Positions 1 through 9,321 of a stretch of DNA of 64,000 nt are shown here, in pieces. Below the pieces are notes generated by a model. That model did no database searches. It saw only the letters and a list, made by a program, of their open reading frames with translations, and had not been told where the DNA came from. The stretch spans positions 299,299-363,298 of the forward strand of contig NZ_RJUO01000005.1 in the NCBI RefSeq assembly GCF_003752365.1, in the 5' to 3' direction. The translations under genes were made by a program, and so were the position numbers. Within the stretch, counting starts at the first letter, position 1, and each line of letters begins with the position of its first letter. Source of the DNA: Frondihabitans sp. PhB188 (GTDB lineage: Bacteria > Actinomycetota > Actinomycetes > Actinomycetales > Microbacteriaceae).

Positions 1-987
1 GGACTGCGTGCCCACCATGCCGGTGCCGCCCGTCGGCAGCGTGAAGAAGTCGAAGTTCTTCAGGTCGGCTCCGCGCAGGCTGTAGGCCAGCGCTCCGGAC
101 TCGCGGAGCGTGAACCCGGCATCGACCGTCACGGTGCGCGAGGTCTCCCGGACGAACTCGACCAGGCTGGCAGGATCAGCCAGCACGTCCCGGCTCAGCG
201 CCCGGCTCACGATGCCCTGCAGGAGAAGCTGCTGGTTCGTGACCCGCTGGTAGTCGCCGGTCGAGAAGGCGTAGCGCTCGCGCGCGAACGTGAGGGCTCG
301 CTCGCCCTCGAGAGTGATCGGGCCGGCGGCGAAGAACCGGTCGTCGCCGCGGCTCGCCGTGAACGGCGTCGGGTTGTCGACTACCACGCCTCCTAGAGCC
401 GTCGTCATGGCGGACAGCCCGGCGAAGTCGATGATCGCGACATGGTCGATGCGCGCGCCGAGGAGGTCTTCGAGCGTCTCGATGAGCAGGGCCGTGCCGC
501 CGTGCGCGAGGGCGGCGTTGACCTTGGTCTCACCGTGGCCGGGAACGGGAACCCACAGGTCGCGCAGGATCGACATGACTGCGACATGCTGCCGGTCGGC
601 CGAGACGTTCAGGAGCATGATCGTGTCGGCGCGCTGATTGCCGGAGCGCCCCTCGAGATCGGGTCGGCGCGAGTCGGAGCCGATGAGCAAAATGTTCTTC
701 GCCCCGGTCGAGGCGGCAGGCCGCTTGCCCGAGGGGAACGCGGTGTCGTCGGCGATCGTCGTCAGATTGCCGCCGACGACGTCGTGCACGAAGAGCGCGC
801 CGGCGGCCACGGCACTGCCCAAGAGGGCGACGACGATCAGGAGGGCGACGAGGACCCGGCGACGACGGCGCGAGCGGCGCTTGGTCACGCCGTCGCGACG
901 ACGGCTGGAGCGGCTGGGGAGGATCTCGACTTCGGCTGTCGTCGGGCTCGGCGGGTTCTGCGGGCTCATCGGGTTCTGCGGGCTCAT
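1..987 (-). CDS. LCP (LytR-CpsA-Psr) family ligase, C-terminus cut by window edge
   Basis: Reading frame open from an ATG at 987 to the window edge, 329 codons. A short Pro/Ser-rich cytoplasmic tail and an Arg-rich stretch (RSRRRRRV) precede one membrane helix at about residues 42-62, followed by the extracellular LCP domain. Visible family motifs are ILLIGSDSR, RADTIMLL, GETKVNAALA and FARERYAFSTGDYQRVTNQQ, whose conserved Arg/Asp residues bind the polyprenyl pyrophosphate. LCP proteins transfer undecaprenyl-linked glycopolymers to peptidoglycan. The adjacent upstream gene makes the undecaprenyl-P-P-sugar primer, so the two probably act in one wall-polymer pathway. The start region is odd: MSPQNP is encoded twice in a row, so the second ATG (969) is an alternative start. 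Family assignment is firm; the exact polymer is unknown. Confidence 0.9.
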   Translation of the reverse strand, partial: MSPQNPMSPQNPPSPTTAEVEILPSRSSRRRDGVTKRRSRRRRRVLVALLIVVALLGSAVAAGALFVHDVVGGNLTTIADDTAFPSGKRPAASTGAKNILLIGSDSRRPDLEGRSGNQRADTIMLLNVSADRQHVAVMSILRDLWVPVPGHGETKVNAALAHGGTALLIETLEDLLGARIDHVAIIDFAGLSAMTTALGGVVVDNPTPFTASRGDDRFFAAGPITLEGERALTFARERYAFSTGDYQRVTNQQLLLQGIVSRALSRDVLADPASLVEFVRETSRTVTVDAGFTLRESGALAYSLRGADLKNFDFFTLPTGGTGMVGTQS

Positions 988-992
988 CGGGG

Positions 993-1718
993 TCAGTACG
1001 CCCCCACCGGCAGCACCACGGCTCGCACGGTGCGGGCGAGGATGACGACGTCGTAGCGGAGGTTCCAGTTGTCGACGTAGTGGATGTCGAGGTCGAGCCC
1101 GGCCTCCCATGAGAGGGTGCTGCGCCCGCCGACCTGCCACGCTCCGGTCATGCCCGGAACCGCTTCGAGGCGGCGGACGGCTCGGGCGCAGTACTCGTCG
1201 ACCTCGCACGAGAGGGCCGGTCGGGGCCCGACCAGGCTCATGTCGCCGAGGAGCACATTGACGAGCTGCGGCAGCTCGTCGATCGAGAACCGTCTGAGGA
1301 CGCGGCCCACCGGCGTGATGCGAGGGTCGTCGATCATCTTGAAGAGCGGACCCTCGATCGTCGTGCGCTTCTTGAGCTCGTCCAGACGACGATCGGCGTC
1401 GGCGTACATGGTGCGGAACTTGAGGATCTCGAAGGGGCGGCCGTCGAGGCCGATTCGCTCCTGCCGGTAGATGGCCGGACCGCGGCTCGTGAGACGGATG
1501 ACCGCCGCGACGACGAGCATGGGGAGCAGCAGCAAGAGGAGTCCGAAGGCGGAGCCGGCGAGGTCGACGGCGCGCTTGGGCACGGAGTCGCTCGAACGGG
1601 AGGCCCTGTCGACGAAGCTGATCGGTGCGGAAGCGTCAGCAGGAGGGGCGGCGCTGATCGGGCGCGGAGCGCGGGTTGCGAGAGACACAGAAACCTCGAA
1701 TCGAATGCGAAATATCAA
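993..1718 (-). CDS. Undecaprenyl-phosphate sugar-1-phosphate transferase (bacterial sugar transferase)
   Basis: A 241-residue membrane-associated priming glycosyltransferase. After a low-complexity N-terminal 45 residues comes the classic domain: KRAVDLAGSAFGLLLLLLP (one hydrophobic segment, about 47-75), QERIGLDGRPFEILKFRTM, the SIDELPQLVNVLLGDMSLVGPRP block and PGMTGAWQVGGRS near the C-terminus. The family moves a sugar-phosphate from a nucleotide sugar onto undecaprenyl phosphate, starting exopolysaccharide or wall-polymer synthesis. It is a short version lacking the four-helix N-terminal domain of WbaP/WcaJ-type enzymes. It ends 5 bp before the LCP gene, so the two are probably co-transcribed. 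The sugar specificity cannot be read from sequence. Confidence 0.93.
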   Translation of the reverse strand: MIFRIRFEVSVSLATRAPRPISAAPPADASAPISFVDRASRSSDSVPKRAVDLAGSAFGLLLLLLPMLVVAAVIRLTSRGPAIYRQERIGLDGRPFEILKFRTMYADADRRLDELKKRTTIEGPLFKMIDDPRITPVGRVLRRFSIDELPQLVNVLLGDMSLVGPRPALSCEVDEYCARAVRRLEAVPGMTGAWQVGGRSTLSWEAGLDLDIHYVDNWNLRYDVVILARTVRAVVLPVGAY

Positions 1719-1778
1719 ATCCGAGACTAGGCCAATTCGCCCTCGATATCAATACCTGACATGTCGGGTTCGGATACG

Positions 1779-1808
1779 AAAAAGGGCCCGCTCACGAGGA
1801 GCGGGCCC
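1779..1808 (-). terminator. Rho-independent terminator after metB
   Basis: Perfect 10-bp inverted repeat GGGCCCGCTC (1784-1793) and GAGCGGGCCC (1799-1808) with a 5-nt loop. On the minus strand it is followed by a run of five T (1779-1783). It lies 20 bp past the metB stop and separates metB from the sugar transferase gene. Confidence 0.9.
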
Positions 1809-1827
1809 AGGGGTGCTGCTGCGGGTC

Positions 1828-2979
1828 TCAGCCGAGGCGGCCGAGCGCCCCGTCGACGTCGGCGAGGAGGTCGTCGATCGACTCGATCCCGACCGAGAGG
1901 CGGATGACGTTCTCGGGGACGGCGAGCTCGGTCCCCTTCACCGATGCGTGGGTCATCTCGGACGGGTAGCCGATGAGCGACTCGACGCCGCCCAGCGACT
2001 CGGCGAGCTGGAACACCTCGGTCGACTCGGCGAAGGTGCGGGCCGCCGCGGGACCGCCGGCCAGCGCGACCGAGAGCATGCCGCCGAAGCGCTTCATCTG
2101 ACGTGAGGCGAGCTCGTGGCCGGGGTGCGTCGCGAGGCCGGGGTAGAAGACGGTCTCGACGGCAGGGTGCTCCACGAGGGCCTCGGCGATGGCCTGCGCG
2201 TTCGACGAGTGGCGGTCCATGCGGACGCCGAGGGTCTTGATGCCGCGGATCGTGAGCCAGGCCTCCATCGGGGCCGAGATGGCGCCGACGCCGAACTGGA
2301 TGAAGCCGATCTTCGACGCGAGCTCGTCGTCGTTCACGACGAGGGCGCCGCCGAGGGTGTCGGAGTGGCCGCCGAGGTACTTGGTCGTCGAGTGCACCAC
2401 GACGTCCGCACCGAGGGCGAGGGGCTGCTGCACGTATGGCGACGCGAAGGTGTTGTCGACCACGACGAGAGCGCCGGCGGCGTGGCCGATCTCGGCCAGC
2501 CCCGCGATGTCGGTGATCTTCATCAGCGGGTTGCTGGGCGTCTCGACCCACAGGACGGTGGTCTCGCCGGGGCGGGCGGCGGCACGCACCGCGTCGAGGT
2601 CGCTCATGTCGACGGTCTCGAGCGTGACGCCCCAGGCCGCCCAGACCCGGTTCACGAGACGGTGGGTGCCGCCGTACACGTCGTTGCCCATCACCACTCG
2701 TGAGCCGGGGGCCAGGACGGCCCGCAGCAGGCTGTCCTCGGCGGCGAGGCCCGACGAGAAGCTGAACGCCGCCGAACCGCCCTCGAGGCTCGCGAGGACT
2801 GTCTGGAGCGACTCGCGCGTGGGGTTGGCCGAGCGGCCGTACTCGTAGCCGCCGCGGAAGCCGCCGATGCCGTCCTGGACGAAGGTGGACGTCTGGTAGA
2901 TCGGCGGGATGATCGCGCCGGTCGTGGGGTCGAACGCCTGGCCGTCGTGGATGGCGCGGGTCTCGAAGTCGTGGCTCAC
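1828..2979 (-). CDS. metB: Cystathionine gamma-synthase / gamma-lyase (Cys/Met metabolism PLP enzyme)
   Basis: A 383-residue, full-length Cys/Met-metabolism PLP enzyme. Visible motifs are YEYGRSANPTRESLQ (tetramer and phosphate contacts), SSGLAAEDSLL, VETPSNPLM, VVDNTFASPY and the PLP-lysine motif HSTTKYLGGHSD (Lys200). Gamma-synthase (O-acyl-homoserine plus cysteine to cystathionine) and gamma-lyase (cystathionine to cysteine) cannot be told apart with certainty. Pairing with cystathionine beta-synthase 37 bp upstream suggests a reverse transsulfuration role, and both reactions are common in actinobacterial homologues. The start is a GTG at 2979 preceded by GAGGT about 8 nt upstream. Transcription probably begins upstream of cbs and ends at the hairpin at 1779-1808. 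Confidence 0.92.
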   Translation of the reverse strand: MSHDFETRAIHDGQAFDPTTGAIIPPIYQTSTFVQDGIGGFRGGYEYGRSANPTRESLQTVLASLEGGSAAFSFSSGLAAEDSLLRAVLAPGSRVVMGNDVYGGTHRLVNRVWAAWGVTLETVDMSDLDAVRAAARPGETTVLWVETPSNPLMKITDIAGLAEIGHAAGALVVVDNTFASPYVQQPLALGADVVVHSTTKYLGGHSDTLGGALVVNDDELASKIGFIQFGVGAISAPMEAWLTIRGIKTLGVRMDRHSSNAQAIAEALVEHPAVETVFYPGLATHPGHELASRQMKRFGGMLSVALAGGPAAARTFAESTEVFQLAESLGGVESLIGYPSEMTHASVKGTELAVPENVIRLSVGIESIDDLLADVDGALGRLG

Positions 2980-3016
2980 AGGGGTACCTCGGGGTTCGGT
3001 CGAGCAGGAACAGGGA

Positions 3017-4384
3017 TTATTCGGACAGGAAGGCGAGGAGGTCGTGACGCGTCACGACCGCGGCCGGTTTGCCGTCCGTCGTCACGAGCAGGGCGTCGTT
3101 CTTCTCGAGCGCGCGCCGCGCGACCGAGACCGACTCGTTGAGGCCGATCAGGGCGAGCGGCGGCCCGATGAACGTGGCGACCGGGTCGGTCATCTGGGCC
3201 TGGCCCGAGAAGACCTGCTCCAGGAGCGCGCGCTCCTCGACGGCGCCGACGACCTCGCCGATGACGACCGGCGGCTCGGCCGACAGCACCGGCATCTGCG
3301 ACACACCGTACTTCGACATGATCTGGACGACGTCGCGGACGGTATCGGACGGGTGGGCGTGCACGAGGTCGGGCAGCTCGCCGCTCTTCGAGGCGATGAG
3401 GTCTGAGACGGTGGTCTCGTCGCTCTCTTCGCTGAAGCCGTACGAGCGCATCCAGCGGTCGTTGAAGATCTTGCCGAGGTAGCCGCGGCCCGAGTCGGGC
3501 AGCAGCACGACCACGATGTCGTCGGGTCCGAGCTCGCGGGCCACGTCGAGGGCGGCGGCGACGGCCATGCCGCTCGATCCTCCGACCAGCAGCCCCTCTT
3601 CGCGGGCGAGACGGCGCGTGATGTCGAACGACCGGGCGTCCGACACGGCGATGATCCGGTCGACGACGGAGCCGTCGTAGGCGCCGGGCCAGAAGTCCTC
3701 GCCCACTCCCTCGACCAGGTAGGGGCGACCGGTGCCGCCTGAGTAGACGCTGCCCTCGGGGTCTGCGCCGACGATGGTGATGGCGCCCTCGGAGGCCTCC
3801 TTCAGGAAGCGACCGGTGCCGCTGATCGTGCCGCCGGTGCCGACTCCGGCGACGAAGTGCGTGATGCGCCCGTCGGTGTCGCGCCAGATCTCGGGGCCGG
3901 TGGTCTCGTAGTGGCTGAGCGGGCCGTTCGGGTTCTCGTACTGGTTCGGCTTGAAGGCACCGGGGATCTCGCTCACGAGGCGGTCGGAGACGCTGTAGTA
4001 CGACTCGGGGCTGTCGGGAGCGACGGCGGTCGGCGTGACGATGATCTCGGCACCGTAGGCGGTGAGCACGTTGCGCTTGTCTTCGCCGACCTTGTCGGGC
4101 AGCACGAAGACGCAGCGGTAGCCGCGCTGCTGGGCGACCAGGGCGAGCCCCACACCGGTGTTGCCGCTGGTCGGCTCGACGATCGTGCCACCGGGCTTCA
4201 GCAGTCCGTCTCGCTCGGCGGCGTCGATGATGCGCGTCGCGATGCGGTCTTTCGACGACCCGCCCGGGTTCAGGTACTCGACCTTGACGAGGACGGTGGC
4301 GCTGATGCCCTCCGTCAGCCGATTGAGCTTCACGAGCGGGGTGTTGCCGACGAGGTCGATGACGGAGTCCGCGTACTTCACCAC
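3017..4384 (-). CDS. cbs: Cystathionine beta-synthase
   Basis: A 455-residue enzyme condensing serine and homocysteine to cystathionine with PLP. The N-terminal fold-type II domain has GNTPLVKLNRL, the PLP lysine in NPGGSSKDR (Lys45), EPTSGNTGVGLAL and the phosphate-binding loop GTGGTISGTG. After about residue 330 come two CBS repeats (starting near SDLIASKSGELPD and near PVATFIGPPLALI), the usual regulatory module. There is no N-terminal haem domain, as expected for bacteria. Two tandem GTG codons (4384 and 4381) are possible starts. It is first gene of the cbs-metB unit, so cysteine can be made from methionine-derived homocysteine. Confidence 0.94.
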   Translation of the reverse strand: MVKYADSVIDLVGNTPLVKLNRLTEGISATVLVKVEYLNPGGSSKDRIATRIIDAAERDGLLKPGGTIVEPTSGNTGVGLALVAQQRGYRCVFVLPDKVGEDKRNVLTAYGAEIIVTPTAVAPDSPESYYSVSDRLVSEIPGAFKPNQYENPNGPLSHYETTGPEIWRDTDGRITHFVAGVGTGGTISGTGRFLKEASEGAITIVGADPEGSVYSGGTGRPYLVEGVGEDFWPGAYDGSVVDRIIAVSDARSFDITRRLAREEGLLVGGSSGMAVAAALDVARELGPDDIVVVLLPDSGRGYLGKIFNDRWMRSYGFSEESDETTVSDLIASKSGELPDLVHAHPSDTVRDVVQIMSKYGVSQMPVLSAEPPVVIGEVVGAVEERALLEQVFSGQAQMTDPVATFIGPPLALIGLNESVSVARRALEKNDALLVTTDGKPAAVVTRHDLLAFLSE

Positions 4385-4536
4385 TCGAGTCTACCGAGGG
4401 GTGCCTGTCGGCAGGGGGCTGTTACGCCGACGGACGAATCGCGAGCGTCGGCGCGTCCTCGATCGACGCGACTTCGGCATCGTGCGGTCACGCGAACGGC
4501 TCTCGGCACCACGGAGGACACCCAGCGTCCCGAAGG

Positions 4537-6429
4537 TCAGAGCGGGACGTTCGCCTGCTGCTCGTAGAGCTCCGTGTACAGGCCTCCGAGGGCGACCAGC
4601 TCGTCGTGCGTACCCCGTTCGACGATGCGGCCCGCCCGGACGACGAAGATCACGTCGGCCGCGCGGACGGTCGACAGGCGGTGCGCTATCGAGATCGTGG
4701 TGCGCCCGCGCGAGGCGTTGTCGAGCGCCGCCTGCACGATGCGCTCCGACACCGAGTCGAGCGCGCTGGTCGCCTCGTCGAGCACCAGCACTGCGGGGTC
4801 TTTCAGGAGCACGCGCGCGATGGCCAGCCGCTGCTTCTCGCCGCCCGAGAGCCGGTAGCCGCGCTCCCCCACGAGCGTCTCGTACCCCTCGGGGAAGGAG
4901 GCGATCGTCTCGTGGATGTTCGCCTGGCGCGCTGCGTCCTCGAGCTGCTCCTGAGAGGCGCCCGGCCGCGCGTAGCGGAGGTTCTCGGCGATCGTGGCGT
5001 GGAAGAGGTAGGTCTCCTGGCTGACGATGCCTATGTTCGAGACGAGGTCGTCCTGGCCGAGGTCGCGCACGTCGACTCCGGCGAAGCGCACGCTGCCCCC
5101 GGACGCCTCGTAGAACCGCGGGATCAGATACGAGACCGTGGTCTTGCCGGCGCCGGAAGGGCCGACGAAGGCGGCGAACTGGCCCGGCTCGATATCGAAC
5201 GTGAGTCCGGCGAGGGTCCGGGCTCCGGGCTCGGCGTCCGGGTAGGCGAACGTGACGTCGTCGAACTCGACGCGCCCCAGCTGCGACCGGTCGACCCGCT
5301 CGGGCACAGCAGGCTCGCGGATCGCGGGCGTCAGGTCGAGGTACTCGAAGATCCGGGCGAAGAGGGCGCTTGACGTCTGGATGTCGAGCGCCACCCGCAG
5401 CAGCGCCATGAGCGGGAACGTCAGACGGGCCTGGACGGTGGTGAACGCGACGATCGTCCCGGCAGTCACGTCGACGCCGCCCTGGATCAGGTAGGCGGCG
5501 ACGATGTAGATCACGGCGGGGATGATCGACAGGAAGATCTGCACGGTCGCGAAGAACCCCTGGCCGCTCATCGTCTGCCGCACCTGCAGGCCGATCTGCG
5601 TGCGGTTCTCGTTCGCGTAGCGCTCGACCTCGGTGCGCTGCTGATTGAAGGCCTTCGCGAGCAGGATCCCGGACACGCTGAGCGTCTCCTGCGTGATGGC
5701 CGTCATGTCCGACAGCGACTCCTGCGTCTGAGTGGCGATCCGCGCCCGGACCTGGCCCACGCGCCGCTGCGCGACGACGAGCACCGGCAGCAGGATCACG
5801 GCCACGACGGTCATCTGCCACGACAGCAGCAGCATCGCCACGAACGCCGCGATCACCGTGACCGTGTTGCCGAGGATGCTCGAGACCGTGTTGCTCAGGA
5901 CATTGGCCACGCCGCCCACGTCGTTCTGCAGGCGCGACTGGATGATCCCCGTCTTGGTGCGGGTGAAGAACGCGAGCTCCATGCGCTGCAGGTGTCCGAA
6001 CAGGCGGATGCGGAGCGCACCCATCACCTTGTTGCCCACGGTGGCCGTCAGGTAGGTCTGCCAAACGCCGAGACCGGCCGACAGGATCCAGAGGCCGACC
6101 ATGGCGCCGACGAGGCGCATGAGCACGGGGATGTTCGGGCCGCCGGCCGGGAAGAGGCCCCTGTCGAAGGCCTGCTGGGTCAGGAGCGGGGGCAGGACGC
6201 TGATCGCCGCCGACACGAGCACCAGCACGACTGTCACGATGAGCGCCCGCCGATGCGGCTGGAACAGGCTGCGGATCCGCCGGAACAGGTCGGGGATCTT
6301 CGGGGCGTCCGCATTGGCCGCCTTCTGCGCCCGGGCATCGGCGGCCGATACTCGCCCGGGGCCGCCCGGTCGGCCGCCGCCGCCGCCTCGCATGCCGCCG
6401 CCCGAGGCGATCTGATCCATCCTGCTCAC
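4537..6429 (-). CDS. ABC exporter, fused permease and ATPase
   Basis: A 630-residue half-transporter. A Gly-rich cytoplasmic N-terminus leads into a six-helix type 1 exporter domain (about residues 55-340) and then a nucleotide-binding domain. The latter shows Walker A GPSGAGKTT, signature LSGGEKQRLAIAR, Walker B VLVLDEATSALD and the H-loop in ISIAHRLSTV. Such proteins dimerise in the membrane and export lipids, peptides or drugs. Catalytic residues look intact. The gene stands alone: 150 bp separate it from cbs, and the LuxR-type regulator on its other side points away from it. Substrate is not predictable from this sequence. Confidence 0.93.
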   Translation of the reverse strand: MSRMDQIASGGGMRGGGGGRPGGPGRVSAADARAQKAANADAPKIPDLFRRIRSLFQPHRRALIVTVVLVLVSAAISVLPPLLTQQAFDRGLFPAGGPNIPVLMRLVGAMVGLWILSAGLGVWQTYLTATVGNKVMGALRIRLFGHLQRMELAFFTRTKTGIIQSRLQNDVGGVANVLSNTVSSILGNTVTVIAAFVAMLLLSWQMTVVAVILLPVLVVAQRRVGQVRARIATQTQESLSDMTAITQETLSVSGILLAKAFNQQRTEVERYANENRTQIGLQVRQTMSGQGFFATVQIFLSIIPAVIYIVAAYLIQGGVDVTAGTIVAFTTVQARLTFPLMALLRVALDIQTSSALFARIFEYLDLTPAIREPAVPERVDRSQLGRVEFDDVTFAYPDAEPGARTLAGLTFDIEPGQFAAFVGPSGAGKTTVSYLIPRFYEASGGSVRFAGVDVRDLGQDDLVSNIGIVSQETYLFHATIAENLRYARPGASQEQLEDAARQANIHETIASFPEGYETLVGERGYRLSGGEKQRLAIARVLLKDPAVLVLDEATSALDSVSERIVQAALDNASRGRTTISIAHRLSTVRAADVIFVVRAGRIVERGTHDELVALGGLYTELYEQQANVPL

Positions 6430-6666
6430 CGGCTCACAGTACGCCCGCTGCGATGACCCCAGTTCTGGCCGATGTGCGAAAAGCTCCCGGTGGAAAGAAA
6501 TCTCAGTTTATGATGTTGTCGGGCAGTGGCCCGAAGCAGGGGGTAGATCGAGGTCTCTCCCGTCAGGACGATCCGCCCGAAGCACGATCGTCGCCTTCGG
6601 ATCGCGTCCAACGAGCTGCATTCCCCGTCCCGACCGGGGAACTACCCGATGCAGCAGAGGTATTCC

Positions 6667-8265
6667 GTGAACTCCCGAAACGATACGACCGGCGAACCCG
6701 AAAACTCGACGGCGCTGCAACTCGACGGCCGCAACGCGCTCGACACGATCGAGACAATGTGGCCCCAGATCGCGCCCATCCAGGGTGCCCGGCTTCGCGA
6801 CGCCATCCGCAGCATCCCCGAGAAGGAGTGGAGCGACCGCGCCCGCATCCTGCTCGCTCTCGCGGCCAGCTACCGCTCCATCGGCTCGACGTCCCGGAGT
6901 GCCGCGCTGCCCTGGTTCCGCGCCGTCGACAAGAGCATCAGGGCCGATCCGGGCAGTCCGCTCGACGTCCGCGTCGGCTACCTGATCCACTTCGCGGCTA
7001 CCATGCGCACGATGGGCGACATCGAGCGCTCCCGTGAGAACCTCGAGACGGCGCGCACCATGATCGAGAGCGACGAGTCGCTCGACATCAGCCGCCGCAT
7101 CGACCTGAGCGCCTCCTTCTCACTGCAGCTGGGCCTCGCGCGCATCCACACCGGCGCCTTCGACGAGGCCCTGTTCGCGCTGTCGCTGGCCGAGGGGCTC
7201 GCCAACGAGCACCTGTCGACCGCCGAGCGGGTCGAGTGCCACTCGGCGCTCGCCTACGTGGCGTTCCTGCTCGGCGACTTCGCCCTCGCCGACAGCCAGA
7301 TCGACCTCGCCGCCCAGCACGCCGACGGAACCGACCTGCTGCGCTCGTCGTTCGGCGCGCTCGCGCAGGTGACGCGCTTCCACCTCCACATCGAGCGTGA
7401 GAGCGGCTCCGAACCGCACGAGGCGCTGCTCCGCGACCTGCGCATCGCCTGCCGCAACACCGACTGGGAGGCGCACTCGCTGTACGTCGAGGCCCTCTCC
7501 CGCTACGACGACGGCGCCTCGATCGAGGCGCTCGATCTGCTCGGCCGCGTCACACGGCTGCTCGCGCACTTCTCGGGCGCGTCGGCGCTCGATTCGGCGA
7601 CACGGATCCTGCGCTCCGAAGCCCTTCGGTCGCTGGGCGAGGCATCGCAGTCACACGACGCCCTCGCCGACATCCCGGTAGGCCAGCACCACGTCAACTG
7701 CCCCGCCAGCATCACCGCACTCGCCTCGTTGACATTGGGCGACCCGCAGCAGGCGCTGGACGCGCTCGAGTCGTGCCTGGCGCTCGGCGACCTGCACTCG
7801 ATGCGGTCGATGGTGCAGATCCACGCGATCGCCGCGGCCGCGCACGACGACCTCGGCAACGCGGTCGCATCGAGCATCGCCTTCGACCGATCGCTGCTCA
7901 TGGCGGCCGTGAACGGCGTCGTCTGGCCGTTCGCCACGCTCCCGTCGGAAGTGCTGGAGCGCTTGCTCGGCCGCGCCGCCGGGCGCGTTCAGCCGGCGAT
8001 CGTCGTCGCGATGATGGAGCGCCTCCGCACCGCCCCCTCGACGGACTCCGTCGTGCTCGTCGACCCGCTCAGCGAGCGCGAGCTGGTCATCGTGCGGCAC
8101 CTGGCGACCGGCGCGACCCTCAGCCAGATCGGCGCCGAGCTCTTCATCTCGGTGAACACGGTCAAGAGCCACGTCCGCAGCATCTACCGCAAGCTCTCGG
8201 CGACGAACCGCCGCGAGGCGATCGCGCGCGCCGTGCAGCTGGGCCTCGCCGAGCAGGAGCAGTAG
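6667..8265 (+). CDS. LuxR-type transcriptional regulator with long TPR-like N-terminus
   Basis: About 532 residues. The C-terminal 65 residues are a textbook GerE/LuxR helix-turn-helix: LSERELVIVRHLATGATL, ELFISVNTVKSHVRSIYRKL, SATNRREAIARAVQLGL. The preceding 450 residues are helical, Ala/Leu/Glu-rich and resemble the TPR-like repeats found after the ATPase domain in MalT/LAL regulators, but no Walker motifs are present. It therefore looks like a LAL-type regulator without its ATPase. I choose GTG 6667 because AGAGG sits 6 nt upstream; an in-frame ATG at 6649 would add six residues. It is monocistronic, and its target is unknown. Confidence 0.85.
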   Translation: MNSRNDTTGEPENSTALQLDGRNALDTIETMWPQIAPIQGARLRDAIRSIPEKEWSDRARILLALAASYRSIGSTSRSAALPWFRAVDKSIRADPGSPLDVRVGYLIHFAATMRTMGDIERSRENLETARTMIESDESLDISRRIDLSASFSLQLGLARIHTGAFDEALFALSLAEGLANEHLSTAERVECHSALAYVAFLLGDFALADSQIDLAAQHADGTDLLRSSFGALAQVTRFHLHIERESGSEPHEALLRDLRIACRNTDWEAHSLYVEALSRYDDGASIEALDLLGRVTRLLAHFSGASALDSATRILRSEALRSLGEASQSHDALADIPVGQHHVNCPASITALASLTLGDPQQALDALESCLALGDLHSMRSMVQIHAIAAAAHDDLGNAVASSIAFDRSLLMAAVNGVVWPFATLPSEVLERLLGRAAGRVQPAIVVAMMERLRTAPSTDSVVLVDPLSERELVIVRHLATGATLSQIGAELFISVNTVKSHVRSIYRKLSATNRREAIARAVQLGLAEQEQ

Positions 8266-8283
8266 CAGTAGCAGTAGCAGTAG
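8260..8283 (+). repeat. CAGTAG x4 tandem repeat carrying four in-frame stop codons
   Basis: Four perfect copies of the hexamer CAGTAG begin with the last sense codon and stop of the LuxR-type gene. Because the unit is 6 nt, every copy places another TAG in the same frame. This looks like replication slippage at the gene's 3' end. Confidence 0.9.
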
Positions 8284-8313
8284 CGCTGCCCGGCGCAGGC
8301 GACGCTGGCAGCG

Positions 8314-8347
8314 CGAAAGCCCCGGACCTCTCGGCCCGGGGCTTTCG
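8314..8347. terminator. Bidirectional hairpin between luxR-type gene and rplL
   Basis: Perfect 12-bp stem, CGAAAGCCCCGG (8314-8325) with CCGGGGCTTTCG (8336-8347), and a 10-nt loop. It lies between convergent genes and can serve rplJL on the minus strand and the LuxR-type gene on the plus strand. The T-run is short (TTT). Confidence 0.8.
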
Positions 8348-8364
8348 TGTCAGCAGTGGTGAGA

Positions 8365-8748
8365 CTACTTGAGGGTGATCGTGGCGCCGGCGGCCTCGAG
8401 CTGAGCCTTGGCCTTCTCGGCGGTCTCCTTGTTGGCACCCTCGAGGACGGTGCTGGGGGCACCGTCGACGACGGCCTTGGCCTCGCCGAGGCCGAGGCTG
8501 GTGAGCGCGCGAACCTCCTTGATGACCTGGATCTTCTTGTCACCGGCGGCCTCGAGGACGACGTCGAACGAGTCCTTCTCCTCGACCTCTTCGGCCGGGG
8601 CGGCGGGGCCAGCGGCACCGGCAGCGGCGACGGGGGCAGCGGCGGTGACCTCAAAGACCTCTTCGAACTTCTTGACGAAGTCGCTGAGCTCGATGAGCGT
8701 GAGCTCCTTGAAAGCCTCGATCAGTTCGTCCTGGCTGAGCTTTGCCAT
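8365..8748 (-). CDS. rplL: 50S ribosomal protein L7/L12
   Basis: A 127-residue stalk protein. The N-terminal dimerisation helix region ([20 protein letters not shown]) is followed by an Ala/Pro hinge (about 35-52) and the globular C-terminal domain with [31 protein letters not shown] and ATITLK. It recruits and activates GTPase translation factors on the ribosome. It lies 57 bp downstream of rplJ in the usual rplJ-rplL order, ahead of the hairpin at 8314-8347. Length and sequence are normal for actinobacteria. Confidence 0.98.
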   Translation of the reverse strand: MAKLSQDELIEAFKELTLIELSDFVKKFEEVFEVTAAAPVAAAGAAGPAAPAEEVEEKDSFDVVLEAAGDKKIQVIKEVRALTSLGLGEAKAVVDGAPSTVLEGANKETAEKAKAQLEAAGATITLK

Positions 8749-8805
8749 TTGTTTCTCCTTGTTGGTAGTGCTGAAAGTGTGGGGTGGTGAGTACTGGACG
8801 ACCGC

Positions 8806-9321
8806 TTACGCGGCGTCCTCCTGCTTGGCGCGCAGAGCCTCGACCGTGCGAACGGTCTTCGACAGCGGAGCCTGGAACAGGTAGGCCGCACCGAACAGCG
8901 AAGCCTTGAAGGCGCCGGCCAGCTTGCCCAGCAGCACCTCCCGCGACTCGAGATCGGCGAGCTGGTTGACCTCGGCTGCGCTCAGAGGGTTACCGTCGAA
9001 GTAACCGCCCTTCACGATCAGCTCGGGGTTCGCCTTGGCGAAGTCACGCAGGCTCTTGGCCACGGCGACAGGGTCTCCGTGGACGAAAGCGATCGCGGAC
9101 GGGCCGACGAGTTCCTCGTCGAACGACGAGATCCCCGCAGCGTTCGCCGCGATCTTGGTGAGCGTGTTCTTCACGACGGCGTAGGTGGCGTCCTCACGGA
9201 TACCGGTGCGCAGCGCTTTGAGCTGAGCAACGGTGAGGCCGCGGTACTCGGTGAGCAGGACGGCGGTCGAGCTACGGAACGACTCCGTGAGCTCGGCGAC
9301 CGAAGCTTCCTTGTTCGCCAT
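8806..9321 (-). CDS. rplJ: 50S ribosomal protein L10
   Basis: 171 residues starting at the ATG at 9321 ([15 protein letters not shown]). The frame stays open upstream, but that part is the leader RNA. Typical L10 features are the N-terminal rRNA-binding half ([29 protein letters not shown]) and C-terminal helices that hold L7/L12 dimers. L10 anchors the stalk and in many bacteria represses its own operon by binding the leader. The leader here contains a terminator-like attenuator, consistent with that control. Confidence 0.97.
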   Translation of the reverse strand: MANKEASVAELTESFRSSTAVLLTEYRGLTVAQLKALRTGIREDATYAVVKNTLTKIAANAAGISSFDEELVGPSAIAFVHGDPVAVAKSLRDFAKANPELIVKGGYFDGNPLSAAEVNQLADLESREVLLGKLAGAFKASLFGAAYLFQAPLSKTVRTVEALRAKQEDAA

